Assembly: GCA_002077045.2 (NCBI GenBank)
Contig: KZ111147.1
Span: 478,666-542,665, forward strand
Source of the DNA: Rachicladosporium sp. CCFEE 5018
Taxonomy: Eukaryota > Ascomycota > Dothideomycetes > Cladosporiales > Cladosporiaceae
Direction: 5' to 3'
DNA length: 64,000 bases
Both the position numbers and the translations under genes were made by a program. Under the pieces are notes generated by a model that was not told the origin of the DNA, made no database searches, and saw only the letters and a program-made list of their open reading frames with translations. Shown here piece after piece: positions 40,507-51,600 of the stretch (position 1 is the stretch's first letter; the number at the start of each line of letters is the position of its first letter).

Positions 40507-42445
40507 CTACTTCGCACTGAACTTCGATCTCGCCCTCAACCTCTCTCCGTAGAAGTACAGCACAAAGATCCCACCGATACAGACTGCCGTCAGCGCCCCC
40601 AGCAAGCTCACCGCCGGCCCAACACCCATGTTGAGGAACATGGGTCTGCTGAACAAGATCGCCGCGAATGCAATGCTTGACCGCGCAAAGTCGTTACCCG
40701 CGAACAAGCTCGCGGCATACTGCGGGTACACAAACGGCAGGTAGACGAAAATGCACTGGATGAGGATGAAGACTCCGATCGTGAAGATGAAGACGCCCAA
40801 GATCGGGACAATCCAGTGGATGCTGCCGTCGGAGGTCCAGGCGAAGATGAAAAGGCCGATAGGGAGGAAGAAGCTAACGATCAGAGCAGGCACGAGGCGG
40901 GCTTTGGGTTTGCCGATACCGTGGGCGCGGAAGTTGGGCTCCACGATGTACCAGTTGTAAGCGTAGTACGCCGATATCGCGAAGATCGTGGCCACCGTAA
41001 TCGCCATAAAAGCCAGGCCCATCTCGCCGAGGTTGAAGCCGTAGTTGCCCATGAAAACGATGGGAAAGCACTCGAAGTACGAGTAGAAAATGCCGTACAC
41101 GAGCCCGACGTACACGGCCGTGAAGCCGATCGCGGGATCCATGAACATGAGCTGCATGGGCCGCACAAGAGCCTCGTACGCGATCTCTCGAGCGTTGAGA
41201 TTCGCTTGGTCAAGCTCAGATTGCGAGCGATACTTATCGTTTCCAGTGAGCTTGCGCAGGCGTCTAGCACGCCGCAGTAGGATATTCGACTGCGACGTCT
41301 CGGGGAGGAAGAGCAGCATCATGATGAAGACTGGGCCGGAGAGCCAGAGCATCTCCCAGAGGGACCAGCGCCAGCCTTCTGCCATGACGGAGAAGCCGGA
41401 GATGAGGGGGCCGAGGGCGGGGCCGCAAGTCGCAGCAAATGCCCACAAGCAGAGCACGTAGGGTAGCTTGATGAAGGAGTACATGTCTCCCAGACTGGCT
41501 CCCCCGGTGGCTAGACAAGGCGAGCCGAAGAAGCCTTGCAGGAAGCGGATGACGAGGAGACCGGCGAAGTTTTGCACCAGAGGCGCGGCGACGCAGAGCG
41601 CGACGTAAATGCCCATTGTGATCATGTATGGCGGGTTGCGGCCGACGACTGGGAGCTCGGAGATGGGCGAGAAGATGAGCGGACCGAGACCGTAGGCCAG
41701 CACTGTGGAAATGTCAGTATGCTACCTTTGGAGTCCGGACGCCATCGATCATTGACTTACCATATAAAGCCAGCCCTAAACTCGCAGCCGTGATGCTCAC
41801 GCCGAACTCCTCAGCTACGCCTTCAGTGGAAGGTGCGTAAATCGCACTTCCCATATACACGGCAAGCGTGTAAAGGTAGATTTGCAGACTTGCAAACCCC
41901 TTCTTCTTCTGCGACCACGACTGCGGGTTCTCCGCGTCATCCGTAGTGTAGAAGGACACCAGAATCAATCCATCTCGGGTCCGCTCCGGGATGATGGGAG
42001 CAGAAGGCTGCTTAGCGAAAGAGGCAACATGCATCGCATCCTCCAGATCAGCGCGTGTATGAATAGATTTCAAGCCAGAAAGCGTCGCCGTTCGACTGAT
42101 CTGACTGCTGAGCGTGGTATGTCTACCGATCTGCGAGCCGCGCGTCTCAGCTTTCTCGAGATCCGGCGCAGTCTCAAGGCGTTCGAGCGCATGTCTGTCC
42201 TGGAGGTGAGCGGAAGGCTCGCTAGGCTCGACGCCCGACTTCTCCAGGTCCTTAGGGTCTTCAGGGTGAACGTTCGGTGTTGCTAGAGAAGTTGCGTCGG
42301 ATTGCTGGCGAGGCTTCTCGGCGTGCTCGGCGTATGCGTTTGGGAGGACGAAGTCGGGGGTTTCTTCTGGATAGCGTAGGATTCGATTGCCAGTGACCCA
42401 GCGGAGCATCTGCCCGACTGGGGCGTCGCGGATAAGGTCAGTCAT
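40507..42445 (-). CDS. MFS transporter, DHA1 (polyamine/drug:H+ antiporter) type
   Basis: Two exons, 42445-41761 and 41702-40507 (58-bp intron), 626 residues. A long polar N-terminus of about 180 residues precedes 12 predicted membrane segments, from YTLAVYMGSAIYAPSTEG onwards. LAYGLGPLIFSPISELPVVGR and RFLQGFFGSPCLATGGASLGDMY are signature loops of the fungal DHA1 subfamily (Tpo1, Flu1). The C-terminus is short and basic. It is expected at the plasma membrane, exporting polyamines, azoles or other cationic compounds. Substrate cannot be set from sequence. Confidence 0.9.
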
Positions 42446-43287
42446 GATAATTGATGTTGCGAGTACGTGGTGTGTGTGATGAGTAGGAGATCAATTGCCA
42501 GTGCACCAGCGAGATATTATAGCACTATGCCACCGCCAAGATACAAACACAATACAACAGGAGATAGGACCAAAGACCTACAACCGTAACAGGGTATCTA
42601 CTTATCACCGCATCCGCGTACACAACGGCGATTACCAACATCACCCCATCACCCACTTCAGTCATCATCAGCACACCTTACAAACCTCATTCCCAACGCA
42701 CCTCGACCCTTCTACAGCCACCGCCAATGCCGTGGGTTCACCGGACGAAACAGCTCCACCCTTGCAGTCTCTGCAAACAGCAAGATACGAACCAGGGCAT
42801 CGGAGGAACTGACGGAGACATGTGTGCTGTCAGCATGGACGGCGTTACAAAGCACACTCCACTGCGAAATTGCGTCATGGCTTGGCGGGGGACAGGGGGT
42901 GTGATTGGACAGCAGAGGACTTTCCTGGTGTGAGAGGTTACAAACGTCACGCGAGGGGATGAAGGTCTAGGCGGTTCAGTTGTTAGGAGGTGCAGGTTGG
43001 TGGAGGCAGTGCGGTCGAGTAAGCGGACTGCATCAGGGCCTGAGGCAGGCTCAGCCGACTTCTCATGTAACTCATTCGTGCTAGGTCGTCTGTGGTGGGT
43101 GATGCAGCGATGCTGAAAGTCGTGTGATATTGATCACGCCAAACAATAGACGATGGAAGCTTCATGGTAGATCCTCGCGGGCAAGAGAGTGTACATCGAC
43201 TATACAATCGACACGGCGCCTCGAAAAGTATCTCGTCTTTCATCCTCGTTGCAAACACACCGAAATGTCTCCTCATAACCGAGACGT
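42446..43287. other. Intergenic, no gene seen
   Basis: About 840 bp upstream of the transporter and downstream of HEM1; short frames only. Confidence 0.5.
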
Positions 43288-45129
43288 CTACGCAGCAGCA
43301 GCCACAGCCCTCGGCCCAACCTCCTCAATCCTCTCAAACACCCTCTCACTCCTAACCTCCTTCGACTCCGCAATCAGGCCCCAAGCCAACTGCTCGTCCG
43401 TCCAGATCGGCTCCACAGCCTCCTTGCCCTTGACGCCAACGCCAACAAAGCCGCCCATGGCAGCCCAGTCGCTCGTGCGCTTAATGTCCAGCTCCTGCCA
43501 AACGCTCTCAAGTGCCTCGATGAGCTGATGCTGGTACTGCTGGCCATGCCCAGGTGTAGGCGTGATGCGAAGCCTCTCCTGCCCAACAGGGACGGTCGGG
43601 TAGTTGATGGCTTGGACGTAGATCTTGTGTTTCTCGAGCAGCAAGTCAGAGGCACGCTTAGCGACTTCTGCGCTGCCGACGAGGACCGGAATGATGTGCG
43701 AGGGGTTCGGGATGACGGGGATGTCGCGTTCGGCGAGCTTCGACTTGACTTGGCGGGTGTGAAGCTGCTGGAGTCGACGATCGTTCGGCTCTGACATCTG
43801 GAAGTCGATTGCAGTCTTTGCGCCAGCCATGGTAGCGGGCGGAAGCGAAGTCGTGAAAATGAATCCTGGTGCTAGGGAGCGGATGGTGTCGACCATCTTC
43901 GCGCTTCCAGCGATGTAGCCTCCCACACAGCCATACGCTTTACCAAGCGTACCAGTAATGATGTCCACGCGATCCTGCACCGTGCCTTTCGTCGATCGTC
44001 CAGAAGCGTAGGTCTCGAAGTTCAGATGCTCAGCTACGCCAGCGCCACTTGGTCCGTACATGCCTACAGCATGGACTTCATCCAGAAAGGTAATCGCACC
44101 GTACTTCTCCGCCAAATCGCAGATCTCCGCGATCGGCCCAATGGAGCCGCACATGCTGTACACACTTTCGAAGGCAATGATTTTGGGCACATTCGCTGGT
44201 AGTGCGGCTAGCTTAGCCTCCAGATCCGCCACATCATTGTGTGCGAAGACGACCTTCTTCGCTCCCGAGTGGCGAATTCCCTGAATCATGGAGGCGTGGT
44301 TCGAGCTGTCACTCAGAATCACGCAATTGGGCAGCTTGCTTCCCAACGTCGCCAACGTAGCATCGTTCGCCACATAGCAAGACGAGAACACGAGTGCCGC
44401 CTCCTTGGCATGCAGCTTCGCCACCGTGGATTCCAGCGCCACAGCATGCTGATTATGTCCGGAAATATTCCTCGTTCCGCCAGCTCCAGCACCGTACTTG
44501 TTGAGCGTCTGATGCATGTTCTCCAATACTTGCGGATTGCGGCCCATACCTAGGTAATCGTTCGAGCACCACACAGTCACCCGCTCTCCAGTATTGGACA
44601 TGTGCGCTTGCGGGAACTCCTGCGCGAGGCGATTGATGTTATTGAAGTACCGGTATGAGTTATCCTTGTGCTTCTTGTCGAGCTCATTGTGGTAAAAGCC
44701 ATTGTAGTCGAATTGCTCCGCCTTGGGAGGGACAGGCGGTCCCGCATTCCTGTTCATGTCGCGCTGCTCCTCGACTCGCTTGACCTCACTCATCGGCACG
44801 TAAGGCGCAGCGGAAGGCGGCAGATCCATGGCTTGTGCCTTCTCAGGACGAGAGGTGTGCAGCTTTGCACGCGGCACTTTAGAATGGTAGGCGCGGGTGC
44901 CGCCGAATGCACCTGCCAGAGCGTGGTGACCAGAGCGGGCACTCTGGACCGACAGCGCTTTGCCCATGACGGGGCAGCGACGGGCAATGATTTGCAGGTT
45001 GCTCATGGCGCCGCCGCCAGGAGCGGTATGCGTAACATTGGTGCTGGTGGACAGCGAGCGGAGGGTGGCGGGCGAGGTCTTGTTTAGGAAAGGGCAGAGG
45101 GAGCGAGATTGGCGGAGAAGAGCCTCCAT
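43288..45129 (-). CDS. HEM1: 5-aminolevulinate synthase
   Basis: 613 residues from ATG 45129, one exon. The PLP lysine is K397 in GTLGKAYGCVGGYIAG. VWCSNDYLGMG, GAGAGGTRNISG and HAVGMYGPSGAGVAE are family motifs. The N-terminus is a mitochondrial presequence and has two Cys-Pro dipeptides in the context of heme-regulatory motifs (C12-P13 and C52-P53 in RRCPVMGKA), which in other organisms let heme block import. The enzyme joins glycine and succinyl-CoA in the mitochondrial matrix, the first step of heme synthesis. The frame is open another 25 codons upstream to 45204, but ATG 45129 starts the presequence. Confidence 0.97.
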   Translation of the reverse strand: MEALLRQSRSLCPFLNKTSPATLRSLSTSTNVTHTAPGGGAMSNLQIIARRCPVMGKALSVQSARSGHHALAGAFGGTRAYHSKVPRAKLHTSRPEKAQAMDLPPSAAPYVPMSEVKRVEEQRDMNRNAGPPVPPKAEQFDYNGFYHNELDKKHKDNSYRYFNNINRLAQEFPQAHMSNTGERVTVWCSNDYLGMGRNPQVLENMHQTLNKYGAGAGGTRNISGHNQHAVALESTVAKLHAKEAALVFSSCYVANDATLATLGSKLPNCVILSDSSNHASMIQGIRHSGAKKVVFAHNDVADLEAKLAALPANVPKIIAFESVYSMCGSIGPIAEICDLAEKYGAITFLDEVHAVGMYGPSGAGVAEHLNFETYASGRSTKGTVQDRVDIITGTLGKAYGCVGGYIAGSAKMVDTIRSLAPGFIFTTSLPPATMAGAKTAIDFQMSEPNDRRLQQLHTRQVKSKLAERDIPVIPNPSHIIPVLVGSAEVAKRASDLLLEKHKIYVQAINYPTVPVGQERLRITPTPGHGQQYQHQLIEALESVWQELDIKRTSDWAAMGGFVGVGVKGKEAVEPIWTDEQLAWGLIAESKEVRSERVFERIEEVGPRAVAAAA

Positions 45130-45652
45130 GATGGTTGATTGTTGGAGTTTCTGGGTATTAAAGTGGGATAAATGTAAGAGGGAGGCAAAAGGTGAAGCCG
45201 ACAAGTCGAACGACTACATTTCTCAGCTGAGGCCAGGCCAATGCTCAGCGAAGTCCGCCGTGACGCGCGGGGCAAAATCGTTACGCTACTGAATCAAGCG
45301 TGAGTAAGCCTAAATTGACAGGTCATGATTGGCCGAAAGGCAGATCGACGACGATGGGCACGGATGTGAGCACGCCGTGCAGAAGTCTGTCTGCTCGCTC
45401 AAAGGGAATTATTGTGGGACCGAGGCATCTGGTACAGAGGTGATGTACTCGTAGCTGCGGAAATAGTGCAGTGATCATTAGCACCAGTGAGATGGGACGA
45501 GATGGTCGTCAACATATTGTACAATCGCTCGACTTGTATACAATTCCAGCCTTCCTGCCGGTGTTCCGTTCTCACTTGATCACAATGCAATCAGCCCTAG
45601 ACGCCAGCGCTATGCTTCCAAATATGCTATCCCCAGCATATCAGTCCTATCA
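45130..45652. other. Promoter region of HEM1 / 3' end of THO2
   Basis: About 520 bp between genes in tandem on the minus strand. No gene seen. Confidence 0.5.
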
Positions 45653-48600
45653 CTATCTCCCACTACGTCTCCGCTTCGGATCGCTCCCAGGTCCTGAGGG
45701 CCCCATGTCCTCCATCCTGCGCTTCCGCCCATCATTGTCATCTCGGCCCATTCCCATCTGTGCGCCCATTGAAGGTGGTACCCGTGCAGACTCTCTTCTA
45801 TCATCCGTCCTCCTATCAGTACCACCGGCAGGTCCACCTCGTCCGCCACGTCGGCTGTCGTCCATGCGTGACCTGTCTTCGTGCCGTCCTTGTTGCTGCT
45901 GCTGCCAGTCAGGCATCTGTTGAGGTGGCAGGGGATGTTTGAAACTGTTCGAGTTGCCGTACTGGCTAGGCGGCTGAGGCATGTCGTTCGGACCACGGCG
46001 AGGTGGCCCCTCCTCGTTTCTTGTTGAGCGCCTGGCGTCACGTGGCGGATCAACGTCGCGAGATGGTCTATCGTCGCGCGATCGTGGCTCGTCGCTCCTT
46101 GGTGGGCCTCTGCGGTCTCTCCCTTCCTCCATGCTTTGTGGTGGCAACGGTCGACGAGGCGGCTCATCAGTTGGTCTGCCATCGCGCTGACTGGACTCGC
46201 GACTACTGCGATGCGGACGGTCATCGCGAGCGTCTTCATGCCGTCGAGAACGTCCATCATCGCGCTCATTGCCTCGAACATCACCATTGCGAGACTCAGG
46301 TCTGCTGGGCGGACCTTGCTGACTTCGAAGGTCACGCTGCGAGGGCTGATCTCTGGGAAATGGCATAGCAGGCGATTGCGCATTTGTATGTGGACCCGAA
46401 GGAGTCGGTGGGCCAGACAAGCTAGGCTGCCTACTAGCAGCTGCGCCGCGAAACGAGGTGCCCTGACTAGGCGGCTGAGGTCCGTTGTTCGTGCCACCGA
46501 TGGCATTGGTGAAGTTGGCGCGATGTCTGTCATTCTGATCACCTCTCTGTGCAGGGCCAGCAGGACCCGAAGGCGTGCTCACACTAGGTGAGGGTCCAGT
46601 GGGTGTGCCGACCGGAGGTCTGCCTGATCCGCGAGGACCTGCTGGCGGGCCCGTAGTCGGAGAAGCAACGCCTCTGGGGCTATTGCTGGCCAGATTGGTC
46701 TGGAGCGGCGGTGGCATTGGATTCGCGCTGCCAAATGCTGCTGCCCGTGATGGATGGATGCCTGCCATTGCGCTTGAATCTGCACTTGATGTACCGGACA
46801 CATTATTGCTAGGTGGGTGGCGATCATTGCGGGAGCTAGGCTCTTGTCGACCGACATCACGAGGCCCTCGTGGCGCCACGCTGCTGTCGTCATGACGAGA
46901 TGATACGGGCTGCGGTGCCGGTGTAGAAGCAGATGACGCAGGTGCTGTAAAGTTCCTACCAGCTCTTGTGACGGGTCCGTTTGGTGCTCGCGGGCCAGAA
47001 GGCACGTCCTGAGGCGCACTTGGCCCGTTCAGGCGACCGTAGTTCGACTCTTGCGCCGGAGGACCTGGGTTTCTAGTTGTCGATCCCCGGGCCACATCGC
47101 CGGTTGATCTGCCTTGTCCATTTTGCTCGAACAAGTCGCGATCCCCGCCACGTCCAGCACGAGGCCCAGTAGGCGCGTGATCTCCTGCAGGCTCTTGTCT
47201 TGACGACGCCTGCTGATCTCGGAAGGAAGCGGGTGGCTCGATCCTGCCGTTCGGTCTGCTATCATGACGAGGTACTGGTGGGCGAGAGTCAGGCTTGGAG
47301 TCACGCTCTCGCAGGCGATCTCTTGTCGGACCATTGGTACCGCTGATTAGTGCAGCTCGCTCCGGATTGACGCTGACGCTCGGCTGTACGGCAGCAGCAT
47401 TCGGCGTGGTGTGTCCAGGTGTATGACTAGGAGATGAGCGTTGATCGTGCTGGCGAGAAGGTGGTCCGCCGTCGCCTCTGATCTGACTTAGTCGATCTGG
47501 ATGTGGCGAAGACACAGCTGGAGATGGCGCTGGTACACTGTTGCGGCTTTCGAATGGCGGTCGTGCTGGTGGCGCTACATTTGGCGCAGCATCACGCCTT
47601 GGATCATTGCGCGGATCGTCTCGCGGGTGTCGCGAGTCGTTCGCCTGCCTCGGTGGAGGTCTGTCGTCTCGGTAGCCAGGCTGGACAGCTGCTGGAGCAT
47701 TGAAAGACCCACGAGAATCTCGTTCTGGCGTCCGCTGTCTACTGCGGTGACCAGGAGATTGACCGCGCGATGGAGCTTGCCGCAAGTCCTCAGGACGGTC
47801 AAGTCTGCCATGACGCTCGTCTGAGCGCTCTGGGCGGCCGGGCAAGCCTCTCTCGCCAGGACGAGGTGGAAGCGGCTTGACAGGAGCTCCTGCAGGACGT
47901 GGAGGTAGCACTGAAGCCGGTCGAGAGGGCGCTGCATCGCGAGATGCTTGATGTGAAGCGCCGTTGGTGACAGACGGACCGTTCCTCGGAGTCTCCGCAG
48001 ATGCTTGCCTAGTGTTCTGCTCCCTACCCGGTCCTCTGGGCTGCACCGCAGGCGCAGTGCTCGCAGTCGTCATCGGCGTTGTCTCCTTCTTGACATCCGC
48101 AGGTGTCGACTTCCCATCAGCAGTCTTCTCTCCGTCCACCGCCTTGACAGTTGCACTCGGCTTGAACTCCTCCGCCTTCGCATTCAGTTTCGGCTGTGGC
48201 GTTGGCGCTCGACTCCCACCCTCCTCCTTAGCACCATCAGCAGCCAATCTAAAGTGCTGCGGCTTCACCCAAGTCGCCTCTCTAGCCTTCAGTGGCCCAA
48301 GCAAAGACATAGCAGCAAGCTTCAGATCTGTCCTAGGCTCATCCTTTGCCAAATCCTTGAGCGTCCCCATAAGTCCCTTACCCTGGAAGTCTAGAGCCGG
48401 GAACACTGAGACGACTGTCTTGAGCATGACAATCGAGTTGCGGATCTGCATGTACTCCTTCGACTTGAGGCAGTCTTTCAAGGAGTTCGTGAGGGCGTTG
48501 TGCCAGTTTGTGAGAAGGCGGCGGAATTCCTCGTACTCTAGCTGTCCGGTCGGCGCGCCGTCGGCGTCGGTGCTCTTAGCGAACCCATGCAATTGCCGTT

Positions 48601-51600
48601 GACTGCCCAACGCTTCTTTGTCGTACACTTCTTGCTTGGAGTGCCAGTGCGCAAGCAACTTCAGGAACTCAAACAGGAAGCGTCCTAGGTTCTCGGCTTC
48701 GCGAGCGGTGCACTGGGAGATAATCGCCACGAGGCGTGGCTTGTTGAACAGCTGATCAAGAAGATACAACGTGTTGAAACCAGGAGTGGCGTTGTTGTGC
48801 ATTGCCTTGATGATCTGGAGGCAGTACAGTGCATCGACCGCAGACATCGTGGCGCGAGGAAGAAAGCAGTCTTGTAGGAGAGCGAGGTGTCGGGCAATCC
48901 GCTCCGCCTTGGTAGAGTTGCGAGGAAACCAGTGCTTCTTCTGGGTGTTGAGCCACATCTTGACTTGTGACAGGCCTCGTGGGCCAGTGATTTGGTCGTT
49001 CATCTCTGCGCGGAGCTTTTCGATCGTCTGAGTGAGGACTGGCCGATTGCGCATGCGCTCGAGTCGTGCCGCAGAGCTTTCGTTGCGCTCAGGCGGCTTG
49101 TTGAGTTCTGATGACAGTTTGGCCATCTCGGCTTCGTACACCTCCATCGGCACGTGGATGTCTTGAGGTGCCAGTGTCCAGAAGGTGACGAAGAAGGGTA
49201 CACTGACGCGGGCAGCAAGGTCCGGCGCCACAGCTGGTAGGCCATCCATGATGGGGACCAAGACTGGATGCCAAGGAGGAGTCTCGCCGTTGGTGAGTGC
49301 AGGCGGCGCTGGCGTGGAAGCTGGCTTGACCACCGCGTCCGCCTCGGTGTCTGCGGCTGGCGCATCTTCAGCCATTGCAACATCTTCCTTCTCCTCTTTC
49401 ACAGTGCTAGAGTCCTCGGACTCCACTTTCTCGCTCATCTCCACCGCATCCTTCATCTCCGCGTCGCCATTCGCAACTGTCTTCTCTTGACTCTTACTCC
49501 TCGCCAGCTCCGCTTTCTGCTGCTCCTTCTTAGCTGCATCCACCTCGGCCATCTTCTTCAGCATACTTCCGCGGCAGATTGTGAACGCAGTCCCTGGCTC
49601 GAGCCCGAACTCCTCAATGAGCTCCAAGACCCCAGGGACTGCTGCATCAAATGCATCGATCGTCAGATTCGTCCTCAGGACATCAAGGTACTGCGCGAAC
49701 ACCTGCTGGATCTTGTCGAGGTTGTTGCCGAGCACCTTCAGCGGCATGTCTCGTGCGCCTTCGCGGTGAGGGTACATCTGTCGCTCTTGAGCGATAGAGA
49801 CAAGGATCTGGCCAGTCAGACCAGGACCTGATAGCGCAGCCATAAGCCGCTTGGCAGACGACTTCTTCTCGTGCCGCTGATCGGCCAATTGCCGCACAAT
49901 GACGCTTTGCAGCAGATCGCCGCCGGTCATGCCCAGCACTTGCGTGTCATTAAAGTTGATGTCCGACTTGACACCGGCCATCTCGGCAAGCACCTGATCA
50001 ATGAGCTCCAGATCCGTGGAGTCGCCATTGCGGAGCTCGGAGGCAACGTACTGCAGCACTGGCGAAGCGTCGACGATGTTATAGCGTGTGAACAGCGCTG
50101 CCACAAAGCGTGAAAGCGCTTGCAGCCAAGAGCTGGTCAACATGCCGTCGGCTTGCATCCGATCGCGCCCTTGTCCACTGAGTGCCGTGATGAGACACCA
50201 GATGAGGACGTCGAAGCCGAGGCGGGAGAAGTAGCGCACGCTGTCTACCAGGCCTGGGATCATGTTGCTGTAGCTCTCGAGCTGGTTGATGAAAGTTGCC
50301 ACAACTACGCCAGGTGATGCGAGTGCGACTTTGCCGAGTGCGCGGGCGCCCTTCTTGCCGCTCTCATTGGTGATGCGACGGAGTACATCTTTGGCTTCGG
50401 CCTTATTGCGGTCCAGAGCGATCTTAACGTCTGGGCTACGCGACGTTCTGCCAATGAACCACTCGGTGTAGATATCGTAGCGCGTCGTAAGAGGATACAT
50501 CTTCAGCAGATCCCAGACCTCTTCTGTGACGTTCAAATTATGCTTCGTCAAGCTGAGCGCTGGCACCAGCTGTCGTCTCATCATGTCGAGCCATCGTGTA
50601 CGATTGAATTCCAAGCTGTCTTGTTGCAGAGAACGCTTCGCAATCCGCAGCATCCTCGTCATGTTGAGCACGTCCAGTCCAAGCTTGAAGCCGAGGAAGC
50701 CAAGGAATGTGCTGCTCAGTGCAAAAACGTCGTCTACCGTCTGACACACCGGGATGTTATCGTCCCAATCAGCGTAGTAATGCTTCTGCTCTACCCCATC
50801 GCCAGCATCGACTTCATCGAGACCAAGCCATCGGCGCGACCGTGTCTTCTGTCGCGATGCAAGCTTGAGCACGCCCTCTGCGTCTGGCAAGGTGTCTGCA
50901 AGCTGGCGTTTCGTGTCTTGCAGATCCGCGCGGTCTTGCAATGGGTCCGACTCTTCGCCGACTTTGCTCAGCATGCGTGTGAGAATACGTTGTAAGTAGG
51001 GCGGTAGGCTAGTATCGACATCAGCCAGCCAGGGAAAACGGCCAAGGATAAACAGTGCTTCCGGCAGAGCGCCAATAGCGAGCAGGGCCTTCAACAGCAC
51101 AAGCTTCTGGTTCGTGGGCTCAGGTAGCTCCTCCTTGGACTCCTCTTCCTTCTTATCCGACTTGGGTGAGTTCGCACCGCTCGCTGCCTTATTCTCATTG
51201 CGCAGTCGATTCATTGCAGGGAGAGTGTCGTCTGCAAGAGCGCCTGCAGCTGCCAAAGCGTTCACGCCACCTCCTGGGCGCTCTTTGCGCTCCTTGTCAG
51301 CCTTCTCTTTCTCTAGACGCTCACGATATGCAGGCATATCCTCGTCTAGAGGGTAAAGATGTGGGTACAGATCCCTGAGCGAGATGAACCCAATTTTGAT
51401 CAGCAAAGCAGCCAAGTAGATGAGGTTCTCCGGCAGGACATCCTCCACATCCCGCGCGGGTGATGCATAGAATCGCAGCTTGAAGCCGAGCAGTTGCGCA
51501 GCATCAGCATTCCCAGAAGGTGGCAGACATTTCGTCCTGCGCATGTATTCTCTGTTCTCGTTCGCTCGCTTCCTCTGGTTCTCATTCAGTTCTTTACCCC

